From: Saccharomycopsis phalli
Taxonomy: Eukaryota > Ascomycota > Saccharomycetes > Ascoideales > Saccharomycopsidaceae
Assembly (NCBI GenBank): GCA_020342235.1
Contig: CP073215.1
Coordinates: 1,054,001-1,118,000 of the forward strand
DNA length: 64,000 nucleotides
Reading direction: 5' to 3'
Below the pieces are notes generated by a model. It searched no databases, was not told the DNA's origin, and saw only the letters and a list, made by a program, of their open reading frames with translations. Below, one piece after another: positions 46,573 through 59,500 of this stretch (its first letter is position 1; every line of letters starts with the position of its first letter). A program made the position numbers and the translations under genes.

Positions 46573-47131
46573 TGCTGCAATCTAGTTTGAATTGCTGGGC
46601 GTATAGCAATGAGACTGAAATGTTACTGCACATGTAATTGATTGTATTAAACAAATACCAACTCAAGAAATCTATGTAGATGTTAGATTGTAATATATTC
46701 GCTCGACTATCCAACGAAAAGTCCAGCTAGACTTGTGGCAAATGTTGAGTCAGAAGTCGAGAAGTAAAATCTCTCTTTAAAACACACCAGATGGTAATTT
46801 GATCATGTCGATTTCTTTGTCCATGTCGATTTTTTGTCCATTGAGTGTGACATCGTTGCAAACTTATGCTCAGATATTTTCTTATAAACGAGTTTCCTTT
46901 GTAATGGAATAATCGACGGTAGTGATGATTGAATTGAATTTTCTCATCTTTTTTGACCACAGAAATATCTCCCCCTTATAGGAGAGATATCCCTAATAAG
47001 TTCCTACGGCCATGAGTTTCACATTACGTTACAACTGAGTATTCTGCATGTTATACTGTTCCATAAGTACATTCCAACGTAGAATAGCTTCCCCGTTATA
47101 GGTGACTTACTGGTGGGTTTCAACCTCAACA

Positions 47132-47180
47132 TTTTGGTATCCAAGGCTTGGACGGAGGGCAAGATGGCATTTATGCAAAG
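47132..47180 (+). repeat. 49-bp direct repeat, copy 1
   Basis: The sequence from TTTTGGTATCC to TTATGCAAAG recurs at 47494-47542 with four differences. It contains the palindrome TCCAAG-G-CTTGGA. The two copies are 362 bp apart and share nothing obvious outside the 49 bp. Confidence 0.9.
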
Positions 47181-47493
47181 TAATAAAAAGGGTTATATTT
47201 CTTTCTGAAGCTACACTAGTCCGTTAGTTTCTCATGCTTCTTAGCTAAGCACCATTTTCACTTCTTCCGGAAATTATGCTAGTCTTATCAATTGTGCTTG
47301 TCTTTGGCAATTGTTCTTCTTCCTGAAATCACCATTTGAAGATTAGAACTAATCCCAATAGATCTTGGTTCTTTGACAAAAGGTTATTTCATTTCATTTT
47401 CAAGTATAAATAGTTCAACCTTTCTCTGAATTATCAAGCGAATTTATTTTAGCTATTCTACAAACTCGTATGCCAGTTATTACATTACAGTAA

Positions 47494-47542
47494 TTTTGAT
47501 ATCCGAGACTTGGACGGAGGGCAAGATGGTATTTATGCAAAG
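47494..47542 (+). repeat. 49-bp direct repeat, copy 2
   Basis: This copy starts TTTTGATATCCGAG and matches the copy at 47132-47180 at 45 of 49 positions. Its inner palindrome has one changed pair (TCCGAG-A-CTTGGA). Confidence 0.9.
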
Positions 47543-48282
47543 GCTACAAGATAATACAAGTTAGACAGCAGATAAGTCAAAAGATGTGTCAAATTGATAA
47601 ACTACAAGTAATAAACTCATGGCTTTTATTAGTACATTTGGTATTTGTATTGTTTTTATTCTACATGGCTCATTGTACTTGTCTGTCTTTAAATTCTGAG
47701 CATATGTATCTCCTTTGAGACTGCTGTTAGGAAGGCTGCTGTGCAAAGTACTCCAAGGAGGGTGGCTCAAGCCACCTCTAAAGATCTAGACAAAAGCTCA
47801 TTGCACCAATACCAATTACTTTACATATTCACAAGATCTAGTCAAAGGCTTATCTCTGACGCACAGTTTTCGACGACTACATGGCCGTCTTTTGTCGTAG
47901 ACGGAAAGTATAATTCTCATGTGGGAGCCTATTATAGCTATAGCCCTGAATAAATCCTTTGAATAGATATAAAATGTTTGTATTCTATAGAGAGATTCAT
48001 AAAAAAATGTAGAAGCTCTGCCATAATGACCTACCACCTCTAAAGACAAGACAAGACAAGACATTCCATCGTTGCCTACCCCAATAAAGGCTACTTACAC
48101 CAGCTCATTGAAACTACCATCTATATTGAAACCACAATCCACCAAGTTGCACAACATCCGCCTGGCATTTTTCACCAAACATTGATATCCAACGGCCCCA
48201 AGCCATGAATTCGCACCGCCAATCGGCCTACAGTTGCAATGTGACTAATTGTAGATTACCGTATTACAACATATAATAGATC

Positions 48283-49266
48283 CTATGCCCTGCTGACAAA
48301 ACGTCTCCCCGTGGCGGTCTTCTTTTCAATATCCTTCTCCTCTTGCTCTGGTTTGGCCCGGTTCAAGATCTTCAAGTACTCCAAGACCCGCTTTCTCATT
48401 CTCGAGTGCAAGTATGCCTTGGAGCATTTTATATGGTAGTGGAAATATGTCCGGAACAATTGGATCTGAGAGATGGTGTTCTCTCTCTTTTGAGGCACCA
48501 AGTGACGTGGGAACAACACAAACGTAATGAACCCTTTGTCGGTCTGGGAATAGTTCTGGAACTCAGGCAAGGAGCGGAGCTCCAACGGTGGCTCGTGTGC
48601 CGAAAAGAGAACCTGTGGCGCATTCTGGATCGCCCGCTTTCGGGCATCCACAAATTCCTGGAGGAAGACGTTGCCAAAGATCTTGTCGGTCTCATCCTTG
48701 AACAACGCTGTAAATATCACAGTCACCCGGTCGTTCGACGGCTTGATGTATATACTTTCGTCCTCCCGGTAGTTGATCACGCTAATGGCCTCGCTGGTGT
48801 TTTCTTCCGGAGCAAAAAGGTCGACGTTCTTCTCGACGCCTTCTTTTGCCAACACGTTGTATCGCTCAAACGCCTTGGAAAATGGAGCGGCAAGCGCGTT
48901 TCTCTTGAGAAGAGCAAGCTTTGAGATCACCGCCTCCTGGTCAATATTCTTGGTCTTGCTTAAGTCAATGTAGATCGAGAAATTGTATCCTTGTTCAGGC
49001 TGGTCCAACACCTGGTACACTTCGTTGTCAGCGTAGACGGATTTCAAGTAGTTGACCACATCGCCGTACTTGATGAGGTCATTGAAGCACTTCAAGTAGA
49101 TGGAGAGCACAATCTTGGACTTGTCCTCTCGGTCAGGGGTAGACACCCGGAAAACCGTCATATCAAAGTCCGACACAATCCGGTCAACCGAGACGTACGT
49201 CTCAGCCGTAAAGAGCTCGGTCAACGACTTTTCTAGCGACAAATTGGAGTTCAGTAAGTTCAACAT
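48283..49266 (-). CDS. ARC35: Arp2/3 complex p34 subunit (ARPC2)
   Basis: The protein has 327 residues (yeast Arc35: 342). It begins MLNLLNSNLSLEKSLTELF and contains VLSIYLKCFNDLIKYG, then the second alpha/beta half with VTVIFTALFKDETDKIFGNVFLQEFVDARK. The basic C-terminal helix KAYLHSRMRKRVLEYLKILNRAKPE is the actin-filament-contacting end. With ARPC4 it forms the core that holds the Arp2/3 complex to the mother filament in actin patches. A longer frame to 49341 would be unusual N-terminally and contains the CACGTG box (49332-49337), so 49266 is the start. Confidence 0.95.
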   Translation of the reverse strand: MLNLLNSNLSLEKSLTELFTAETYVSVDRIVSDFDMTVFRVSTPDREDKSKIVLSIYLKCFNDLIKYGDVVNYLKSVYADNEVYQVLDQPEQGYNFSIYIDLSKTKNIDQEAVISKLALLKRNALAAPFSKAFERYNVLAKEGVEKNVDLFAPEENTSEAISVINYREDESIYIKPSNDRVTVIFTALFKDETDKIFGNVFLQEFVDARKRAIQNAPQVLFSAHEPPLELRSLPEFQNYSQTDKGFITFVLFPRHLVPQKRENTISQIQLFRTYFHYHIKCSKAYLHSRMRKRVLEYLKILNRAKPEQEEKDIEKKTATGRRFVSRA

Positions 49267-49331
49267 AGCCGGTGAGATAGGAGAAACACACATTGTGTTT
49301 TTCACACACACTCCACATGAACGTGCCCGGT

Positions 49332-49337
49332 CACGTG
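49332..49337. promoter_or_regulatory. CACGTG box upstream of ARC35
   Basis: GTCACGTGAC lies 66 bases before the ARC35 ATG, within the 108-bp gap to the ACP1 stop codon. Confidence 0.5.
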
Positions 49338-49374
49338 ACAAACTAGCTCTACAAGGGTAGGTTCCGTGTATTAA

Positions 49375-49767
49375 CTATACTGCATCTGGCTGGGAGGCAA
49401 TAAACTTTATAGCCTGCTGGACTGTCTTGATTTCATCTGCTTCGTTATCTGGAATTTCAACCGAGAACTCCTCTTCAATGGCCATAATCACCTCCACAAC
49501 ATCCAAGGAGTCCAATCCCAAATCCTTGGAGAAATTGGCAGATGGCGCAATCTTCGAAGGGTCGCTGATCTTGTCAAACGACTCCAAAATTTCCACCATT
49601 CGCTCAGTGATGATCGTTTCCGTCAACTCTGGTGCATGCGAGTAGCATCTCACTGGCGCAAATCCCGGGACCCTGCTTGTCACAGGAGAAACCCGAATGC
49701 TTCTGGTGGCTAATGGGGCTCTAACAAAAGCCCGCTTACAGGAATTGCCGATTATTGCACGGAACAT
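49375..49767 (-). CDS. ACP1: mitochondrial acyl carrier protein
   Basis: The 130-residue protein has a presequence rich in Arg, Ser and Thr (about 1-45) and a complete ACP domain. The phosphopantetheine site is [11 protein letters not shown] with Ser87. It carries acyl groups in mitochondrial type II fatty acid synthesis, loaded by Mct1 (encoded at 14920-15870), and also binds LYR proteins such as Isd11 in the Fe-S assembly complex with Isu1. The start is the ATG at 49767; a TTG two codons upstream is not used. It shares a 121-bp divergent promoter with MRPS12 that holds a Reb1-like site. Confidence 0.95.
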   Translation of the reverse strand: MFRAIIGNSCKRAFVRAPLATRSIRVSPVTSRVPGFAPVRCYSHAPELTETIITERMVEILESFDKISDPSKIAPSANFSKDLGLDSLDVVEVIMAIEEEFSVEIPDNEADEIKTVQQAIKFIASQPDAV

Positions 49768-49819
49768 TGTCAATATGGTTCATGCCAATTCCAATTTTCT
49801 CATAGGCGGGTGCACAGGG

Positions 49820-49826
49820 CGGGTAA
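49820..49826. promoter_or_regulatory. Reb1-like site in the ACP1/MRPS12 divergent promoter
   Basis: CGGGTAA lies 53 bases from the ACP1 start and 63 from the MRPS12 start, in a GC-rich promoter with three further GGCGGG runs. It could serve both mitochondrial genes. Confidence 0.5.
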
Positions 49827-49888
49827 GTGCTGATGGGGGCGGGTAGCCCTGGGGTTGATTGTGAAAAATCAAACCTTCGAACTGCGAC

Positions 49889-50344
49889 ATGATGATATTT
49901 GCGGGACTCAAGCAGGTCTTTACGCGGCCTTTTGGCATCAATTTGTTGCCTACCCGTACCTATGCTACTTTGAACCAACTAAAGAGAGGCACAGGGATCA
50001 AGCCACCAAAAGCGAAGCAGAGCATGTCCAAAGACTTGGAAAACTGCCCAATACGTAAAGGCGTGGTGGTGCGTGTGATGATCTTGAAACCAAAGAAGCC
50101 AAATTCCGCACAGAGAAAGGCTGCCAGAGTGAGACTCACAAACGGCCGAGTTGTCAGTGCATATATTGGTGGAGAGGGACACAATGCGCAGGAGCATAGT
50201 GTGGTGTATGTGAGAGGCGGAAGATGTCAGGATATTCCTGGTGTGAAGTATCATTTGGTGAGAGGCGCAATGGACTTGGCAGGTGTGGTTAACAGAATTA
50301 CTCTGAGAAGTAAGTATGGTGTTAAGAAGCCAACCAAGGAGTAG
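49889..50344 (+). CDS. MRPS12: mitochondrial small ribosomal subunit protein uS12m
   Basis: The 151-residue protein has a short presequence (about 1-27) and then the universal S12 sequence: [82 protein letters not shown] and RSKYGVKKP. The decoding-site KKPNSA loop is intact. It sits at the decoding centre of the mitoribosome. The gene starts with two consecutive ATG codons and converges on DYN1 with a 174-bp gap. Confidence 0.96.
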   Translation: MMIFAGLKQVFTRPFGINLLPTRTYATLNQLKRGTGIKPPKAKQSMSKDLENCPIRKGVVVRVMILKPKKPNSAQRKAARVRLTNGRVVSAYIGGEGHNAQEHSVVYVRGGRCQDIPGVKYHLVRGAMDLAGVVNRITLRSKYGVKKPTKE

Positions 50345-50518
50345 GGAGACGTGCATGTGTAATAGAGTATTGTAAATATAACATCTACTTGTGTTTTGTA
50401 AGTTGGCCATATCTGCCGCCATTGTATATCTAAATCACATTCGTTTATGTTCAATTACAGCTTGTATCAGTATTCATTATAAGACTAGCAAATAGCACAC
50501 ATAATTAACATTGCCATA

Positions 50519-53500
50519 TCAGGCTTGTAGCAACTTCATCACACCATCAATAATCTCCTTCCCTTTCACTTCACCAACAAGCGACTCAGCATTATCTTGC
50601 AAACCAATCCACTCAGGCGGCTGGATCGTGGGCAATTCCTCAATCCATTTCTTGTACTCCTGGACTTTTCTACTCTCTGGAGGAAGCAACGCCTGGCTTC
50701 CGGGCAACAAGTTGAAATCCAACTCAAACGAATTCCGGTTGAATAGCCGCTCAACCAACCCTCGTACCTTCACACTGTCCACCAAACTGTCGATCTTGCT
50801 TCCATATCCTATGGTGCCAACAAAATACCGTAGCTCGTCCCAAGGAATGGTCTCTGGTGAAATGTTGATTCGGTTTCCAGAGATCCGGCTGACAATCCGG
50901 TTAAGAATGTTCAAGCAGAACTCAAAATCCGTGTTGTTGAAGTCGTAGCTCTTGGCAAAGCCTATTGGTACAAACCGCAACAATTCCTGGATATTGGCAT
51001 TCAACCAGCTGAGCAAAAAGACAATGTGTGTTCGCTCCAATGGAGTTTTGTCGACACTCAACGCACTGAAATTCTCCTTGAGCAAGTTCTTGATTCCCGG
51101 AATGTTCTCAAACGTAAGAATGTACGATGTGTTTATAAGGGTGTTTGGAATTGCCGCTCCAAATTGGCACGTCAACACCAACCGGAAATTATTGCTGGTA
51201 ACAAGTCCCGACAACAGTTTGTTGATGTACTCCAACCATTCTGGCGCCAATTGTGCGTTCTGGATCAAGAGCCACGTGCCCAGCTGGTCGCATTTCTTCA
51301 ACTCATTGTTGGCAATCTCAATCGACTCAGGTGACCCCATTGATACTATTGAAACTGGAACATTGTTTGCTCGGCTCAACAGTTCAATCTTAAACGTTGG
51401 ATCAAATCCTGCAGACGAAAGTAAGATGATTGGCGTTGAGCTGCTGGTGTAGTTGAAGAACACCTGATCAAGAGAAGTAGATCCCACACTGGTACCGGTC
51501 AACTGGTCCAAAACCGAACAAAGAGAATTGTCGTATTCAGCAGGATTGGCATAGAAAGCCCTCATAGCATCAATGATTTTTTGATTACCATCAGCCTGTT
51601 GTAATTCGCTAGTGCCAAGACCCAAGATTTCTTTTGCCGAATCATACTCTTCTTCACAGTTGCATTGTAAGTATACCAAGCTCAAACTTAAGGATAACTT
51701 CACCTTGTCATCCTGCTTAAGACTCAAGCAACTTCTGCTAACAACTTCGCTGTAAAGCTTGTTGATCAAAGCCATATCCGTGCCTTCTTCAGATAATGGA
51801 ACAGTGTCCAAGACATGGTCAATTATCGCCATATAATACTCCAAGCTGAACTGGTAAAATTCATTGATTTTCACAAACTCACCAAGCACACTGTAAATAT
51901 TAGAGGCGTTCATGGCAAACCTTGCGTACTTCTTACTGTATTTTCCAGCCTCATTGATAACCTCTGTGGTCTCCTCCATTTTGACTTCAATCTCCATAGA
52001 CTCCTTCTTGATATTCTCCAAACTGACAATTAATTTATCATTGTTTAAGATATTTCCCTTGCTGTCACTCAAGCTTATCAATAGATCATCCTCCAAGCCT
52101 CTTAAGTGCGTCTTGTATTCCCCATTTAATTTAATCAACTCTTGTCTCTTGACTTCAACCGAAGGATAGTACTTCAATAAACTCAAGTTAACGATCTTCG
52201 ACTGGAGATTATTCTTGGTCGTAGTAAAGTTCACAATATTAGTTCGTGCAGTCAAATGACTGCCCAACATATCAATATTCGGGTTTCTAGAAAACATCAT
52301 GAGCTTAAAACTTTCAGAGTAATCAATCTCTTGCAGCCCTAGTTGAACTAATAATCTTCCACTAGATGTAGTCAACTGCTGTTTTAACAAGTTGTCAATA
52401 ATTGGATCCAAGTAATCCGCATCTTCAATCAAGATCGTGCCTCCAAACCGTAACCCGTTTTCAATCTGCTTTAAGAACCCTTGATCCAAGAAACTAGTCA
52501 CCACCATTTTAGGGTACATGTTACTCAAGACTTCCACTATATTTCTAGATGGATCAATGATGTACGGATAGCTCTTGCCATACTTCAACATTGTCATGTT
52601 CTCGATATAAATATTATCGTTGACCAATCCACAATCTTTCCATTGTACAATCTCCTTTGTAGTATTCAAGTACTCACTGAAAATAATTTCAGGATTATAC
52701 TTGACATTGTAGTTGTCTAAAATCCGCTTCCACACTTCCACATTCTTACCTCGGGTCTGCTCGTCATAGTAACCGTTGTAGATTAACATACCACTACTCA
52801 AAACACAATTTCCAGCTAACTCACTCTGTTCTTTCTGGAAACTAATCTTCAACCACCGGTCTCTCTCTTGCAGCAAACTGTCAATCAATTTCATACTCCG
52901 TCCAATTTTCTGCTCCACAGTCTGCATCTCAATCTTGATATTCTCAATATCTCGAATGCATTGACTGTAGCTCAACTTGTATTCCTCAATACTCTCATTC
53001 AATTCAACCAACATTTCCTGTATAGCAAGCAACTTAATCTTGTTCTCGCTAGCAATGGCTTCTAATTTTCCTACCTGTCGTCTCAACGGATCAACCTGAT
53101 CTTTCACTCGACTATGCATTATCTGCGCTTCGATCCACTCCAACATAGGTCCACAGGCTTTAGAAGCTCGACTCACAGATGCAACGTTGAAATTAGACTT
53201 GCTCAAATATTCTCGATCCAAATACTGCCTGCGCTCCTCACTAATATCGTTGGTGAAGTTCAAAATATTGATAATGAAGTCATCTTTTCTAGTAATCGAC
53301 TGGATTTCCTTCCAGTTTTTGAACCCTTTATACCCAATCAAGTAGCATACCGCCTCAAGGGTCATCTTCACCTGCTCCGGTGGATTATTCATCGATCTGA
53401 GTTCACTTAAGTTTTGCTTCTTGATGTTTTTGACATTCTGTGCCGCATTATTGATGATAGGTATCATCTCATCTAATTCTCGATTCACTATCAACTTTCT

Positions 53501-56500
53501 CTCTTCGATTTCTAACTCCTGCACTTTCAAAGACTCCTGCACTTCAATAGACGCCTCCTGCTTTCTCTCTGCCTCATTCTGGTTTACCAACATCTTGTTC
53601 AACATCGTCTTACTTTCCAGATCCTTAATTTCCAACTGCTTCTTCTTTATACTCAAATCTTCCTTCAAGTTCTTCACTTGAATAACTGTATCCTTCAACT
53701 TATCCAAACCAATGTTAATATGTCTCTGGTGGTCGTCCAACAGCTGCTGTTTGCCCTTATATATCTCAATAAACTTCTTATAGAGCTGAACATACTTATA
53801 AGCACTACTGTTCTGATTAGCATGGATCTCCATCATAATGTTTACCATATCAGACTTGTTACCAATAGACAATCTCTCAATCAATTGAGTTCCTACTTCT
53901 CGGAGAACAGGTCCATCCCAGGAATCAATGTAGTTGATGATACAACGGTTAATTAAAGCAGGTGACTTTAATATATCACTATCCTGATTATTGATGGTGA
54001 AAATAACGTGCAAGTTATCTGTGATTTGCTGACAGAACCATTTGTACAACTCTTGGTCACTGTCCAATAATAATCCTTGCTTCTGCGAATTTTCAAGGCA
54101 GATATTCATTAACTCCTTGAACTCAGTCTCATTAAACAAACTTGGAATCTCAGAATTGGCCAACAAGGTATTCATTCGTTCAACAAATGATGACTCTAAG
54201 ATAGAAGATTCATCTATTATAAAACAAACTTTCTCGCCATACGCACCACAACTGCGTAAAATCTCCTTCAATTGGTTATCAAAATTAACCAAAGAATAAT
54301 TTTTGTTGACAGATAATTGTATAATTTTCAATCCATTTATCCAGCACACAAACTTACACAATATTGTCTTCCCCAAAGTGCTATTACCAATCAAGATTAA
54401 ATGACCCTGAGGAATAGACAACACTCGGTCGATTCTTGCGATGTGGTTCAACAACTCATCGTAAATAATTAATTTCGTATCCAAAACCTCACTGTGAAAA
54501 ACTCTGAATCTTTCCTGAACAAACATATTATACTCAACTGTATCAACAGGCAAATAGCTTGAAGACAACCAGCGACTGAAAATAGTGAAAGGACTGAATT
54601 CCAAACTAAAGGCGTCCTTAATCTCTTGACCAATTGTCTCAATGATCCATTCTTCTACCTCTCCGGTATACCGGTCGCTGAATAATCGAAGACATTCGTG
54701 ATGCAACAAGCGCAAAAACTCTTCCAACTTCATGTTCTCATTTCCCTTCAAGCCAACTTTTAAACAATTCATAAGTCGTGTCAAGTCCCGAGGAGTTAAC
54801 ACTTCAACCTTGCCCTTTAGCTTATAGTATATATTCAAGATCAAGTTCACAATCTCATGTTGATACGTCTTAACTATTCCTTGACCTTCAAGAATATCTT
54901 CAATCAACTCATTATAGATAATATTCAAACTATCCTTATTAGGGTAGTCCACAAAGACAACACCACACAATCTTAAGAATCTTTGATTTAATTCCTTTCT
55001 GCCCATGTCTGTAGCTGGATTACACGCACCAATAAACTGGATATTCTCCAACTGTATGAACACATTATTATCTGAATAGAAACCTTTGAACAACATAATC
55101 TGTCTGAGGAACATTATCAAAGGCTGTGATCCATAAGCATCCAAATTAGGCAAATTAATCTCATCAATGAAAATCATTAACTTCTTGTTATGAAATTTCG
55201 GCAACAACAGCACACCATTGTTATGTGGTTTATAGTAACAGTACTGGTTCAATGTCAATAATAACTCATTAATAGTAGAAGCAGCAGAGAAATTCAAGCT
55301 GACTAGCTCATAAGTAACCGAGTTTTTGAAGTAGTCTAAGATAATCATAGTCTTTCCTGAACCAGGTGGCCCGCACAAAATTAAGAATTCATTTTGCTGA
55401 ACAAACACATCAATCAAATGAGTTAATCTAACCGTATCAGGTGTAGGAATGATCAACGATCCTGCATGCTTTCCCGTAACTCTCCAACTGTTCATTTCCA
55501 TTTCAGGAAGCTCAACAGTAGTGTTAATGTAATCATTCTGCTCATGAAATATCTCATTCATGTACTGGTTAAATTTTTCTTGGTCTCGCAAATCACAGTC
55601 TCCACAAAGGGCCCAAAATATGGAGATTTTAATCACCAATTTCATGTATTTTTCAACCATCGCTTCGCTGTATATCTTAGACTTGAGGAGCTGGTTCTTA
55701 TAGTAGTTGACAAAGCAGAAAAATGAATTAATTTTGCCGTGCAAAAGAAACTTAAATATATGATTGAGTTCCTTGGACTTATTGATAACAAGATTCAATT
55801 GAGGAATAAGCGATTTGAGAGTTGGCTCAAGTGTAGAATCAACCTTTTCTTCAAGCAATTGCTGTGTGAGGACCAATTCCTCCTCAACATACATCATTCC
55901 ACATCTACTAATAGTAGCTGGCGTACTGTGACTCAAATCATCAGTCTCAAAAATCAACTTCACGTTAGGTGGCAACTCCAAGTGTTCTCCATTTGGCAAA
56001 GTGAAAATCTTATTGTCATCTAACAAACTATTCAAGTTTTCAATCCATTCAGGGTCAACATCACCGTCAAATACTATCCACACCCGCTTGTTCAATTCGC
56101 CTCTCAAGTTGTTAACCAATTTTCTGAGTATGCTTGTAAACACACCATCTTTGAATTCTCGAGTGGTTAAGTCGAAACTTCCATACAATGACTCCTTAGA
56201 CACTTTGGGGTTTATACTGTATAGTAAAGATTCCTTGTTATCCAATGTTTGTAATGCCTTGATCAACAAATCTCTGATATAAGACTTACCACTTCCAGAC
56301 TTACCCAACATGATAATACCATGATTATTATTGATTAACTCATTCAATTGAACAACTTTATTGATAACATTCTTGTTCATTATATCCATGGTTTCTAGAA
56401 TGCTTTCCAATTGCTGGTTCTCGTGAATTTCTTTTTCTTCAAAGATCTTATTTAACAGATTCTTGAATAATTTCAAATCCTCTTCAACCAATTTAGGAGA

Positions 56501-59500
56501 TATAGAGCTGTAAACTCCTTGATAAATGATATCTTCTTCATTTAAGCTTTCACGATTCCGCATCAATCTTCCACAGTAATTCATGGTGTTTTTCAAAGCC
56601 CGGAGCCCAAAATCATAGTGAACTTGCAGTGATAACTCCTGCTTTAGCTGGTTGAAGAGCTTCACAATCTTGATACTCAACTGCTTAGCGAGTTTGAACC
56701 CCTTAGAATAAAGAATGATCTCAATAATCACTTCTTCATCAGTTTTGCTGATACTGTAGTTCTTAAACAACTTTTTCAAATTCTCTGGCAATGTCGATCT
56801 ACCAGAATAGGTAGGATTCATAGTGATGAAGATCGATGTGTTCTGATTCAAATCCAACTTCTTGTCTAACAACTCAATCTTGTTGCTATCAGTGCTAAGC
56901 CCTAGCTCGATTTTCTCAATCTGTAAACTTACACTACTCAACATATTGGCATTCAACCGGTTAAACTCATCGAAACATACCCATGCCCCAATCTGACATA
57001 TTCCAATAAAAATTCGAGAGATCGACGTGAAATCAAACGTCTCATCGCAGCAAAACACAATAACTGGTCGACCCAACAACTTTCCAAATTCTTTCACAGA
57101 CTCGGTCTTTCCTGTTCCTGCCGGTCCAAAGGAACATCCCCCCTTCTTATAGTATAGACATTCGTTATAGTTGATGAATGAGTCTTCAATGATTGTGTTC
57201 TTCACTAAACTCTTGGTCAATCCTTGGTACTCAAATCCGTAGAAATGGCTATTGTCCATCAACTTCACGGTAATTGCGTTTGCATAATCACTGGAACCGT
57301 TCAAGAAGTATTTGGGCTTAACCTTCCACTTTAAGTTATCCACATTAAACACTTTTGCTACTTTCAACTCCTCAATTGTGTTATACTGGTAGATAAACTC
57401 AATTAACAATACTTCCAACTTTTGTCTCTTAATAGAATCAATATCTTTTAAAATTAGCGAGTTGATAATTGATAAGATGTTATTATACGCTTCAAGTAGT
57501 TGGTCGTAGGACTTGGCTCCGATAGACACTTCAACCTGCTTTGTATAATAAACCTGCAAAGAGATGATCAATGACTGTAACGGGAGTTCGACAAGGCTGG
57601 AGAAAGATTCATTGACAGATTCCCAAAGATTCACGCCCTGTGTAATATAAAACAAAAGACTCTGCTTCAATTCAAGTTCCAACAACTTCAACCACTCAAT
57701 CAAAGTTAGCCCTTCTAGTCTTACCTCAGTTCTCAACTGAACAACCTCTCCATCTTTCGAATAGACTTGGCTAATAGTTCTGCTGGTTTCGTTATAATTG
57801 ATGCCTCCAACGCTAGGGAAGATTTTATTCAAGAATTTCCCGATGTAATTTGGGTTATCATTGTTTCCAATCAAGTTCAATAAATCTTCATTGCCAATAA
57901 AATAAAACCTTGGAAACAACTGTCTCTGGTTTTCTAAGTAATCACTCAAGCTCTTGCGGATACGGGTCAATACCTCCAAGATTTTTTCAAACTCGCCTTG
58001 CAAGTCCGACACATTCAAGATATCTCCAACAAAAATAGATTGAAATACTGCCTGAAGCAACTTGAAATAGTCAAAACTAATATTCTGGAAACGCGAGTTC
58101 TCAATTTGTAACAATTTCTGAATGTCATTATTGTTAAAAATCCCATCCAAGTAGATCCACTGTCGTTGCACATCGATCCAAATGTCTAAAATAAGATAAA
58201 TTTTGTTCAATTTGTTGGACCATGCTAAACAAATTCCGGCAAAGACATCATAGTACGGCGAATTCTTCATACTGTTCAAAGATTCAACGTCCTCGTTACA
58301 TACTTTAAAGATTTCATTCCAGTTTCTAACCAAACGGCACTTATTCTGGTACTGGAACAATTCAAATGACAAGTTGCTCCAGTTATCCTCAATTTTACCC
58401 AAGGAGTCTTCGATCAACTTCTCGCCATTTGCCTTGGAAAGAATGCTCTTGGTTCGTGGGCTAGGGCTCACACTAAAAGCATCCCCAAGAGTGAGAGAAT
58501 CCACACTTACATCCCTGTTCAAAATCTCAGTCCAGTGTCGCTGCTTTATTGCGTCATTCTTAAGCTCAATAAAGAATTTCAAGTTAGTCAAAATCTGTTT
58601 GATATAGTTCTGAAGGTTTTCAAACAACAAATACTGGCGAATTTTAGTAGGTAATGACTTGCCTTCGGACAACAACTCCTCAAGCTGCTTCCGTATAGTA
58701 CGGATATTTGTAGCGGCCCAAAGCTGAGACTTGATCTTGGCCAACTTTTCATTCAAGAGGTTGATAGAGTTCCACACCAAAATAAGGTCATCAAGTTCTG
58801 CAATAATGAAAAGAGACTGGTCTATAAGGGAAACATCAAGCACTGAAGTATCGATGCCCTTGATGTCCGTCAGCTCAATCAGGTCAACCGCCTTAACAAT
58901 CTCCTTTATTTCCTCAATCAAAGTACCAAGCTTTGACTTGTAACCATACAATGTATCAAGCGGATTCAAGCCTTGAGATTCTCCACTGAGTCTCTCCCGG
59001 TTGACGTCCCAGTCGTTCTTGACATCCTCGAAAGTATTTTTGATCTTCAAGCACTCCAGTTCAATCTTTTTTATTACTAGCAGCTGATCGGCCTGTATCA
59101 TTTGCAACTTCTCGCCCAACAACTTCTCAATAATATTTAAGTCATTGTCAAGCTGTTCAAAGTATATCCATTTCTCACTGAAGGTGTATCTATTTTTCAA
59201 GAGCAAATTTTGACCTTTCTCATATACTTTGAACTCAGATTTCCAAGATTCCATCTGCAGCTTGTAGTCAAAGCTTTTGTTGATCAACTCTAGGTTATTC
59301 TTTATATCGTTATTCAAATTGCTGCCTACCAAGTATGTCTTTATACCAGAAAACTGGCTGTTTAACAAAATAAATTTGTCATTCAACAACTCTCCAAACC
59401 GTTCAATCACCTGATTTTGCAAGACATCAAACTTGTTGTTGATTCGCAACTGGATAGTTTCATAGTTGAAAACCACATTGTTGATCTTTACGCTGGTCTT

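Larger units (their letters stand above)
46573..48282. other. 1.7 kb gene-free region between YTA7 and ARC35
   Basis: Both flanking genes end here, so it is a convergent gap far longer than needed for terminators. It contains a pair of 49-bp direct repeats (listed separately) and an imperfect ATATCTC/GAGATAT inverted repeat near 46968-46991. A 70-codon plus-strand frame at 47741-47953 lacks an ATG at its start. No gene is recognised; remnants of mobile DNA are possible. Confidence 0.6.

Noticed and set aside
47741-47953. 70-codon plus-strand frame in the YTA7-ARC35 gap
   Set aside because: It does not begin with ATG and matches nothing I recognise; a mobile-element origin was considered but has no support.
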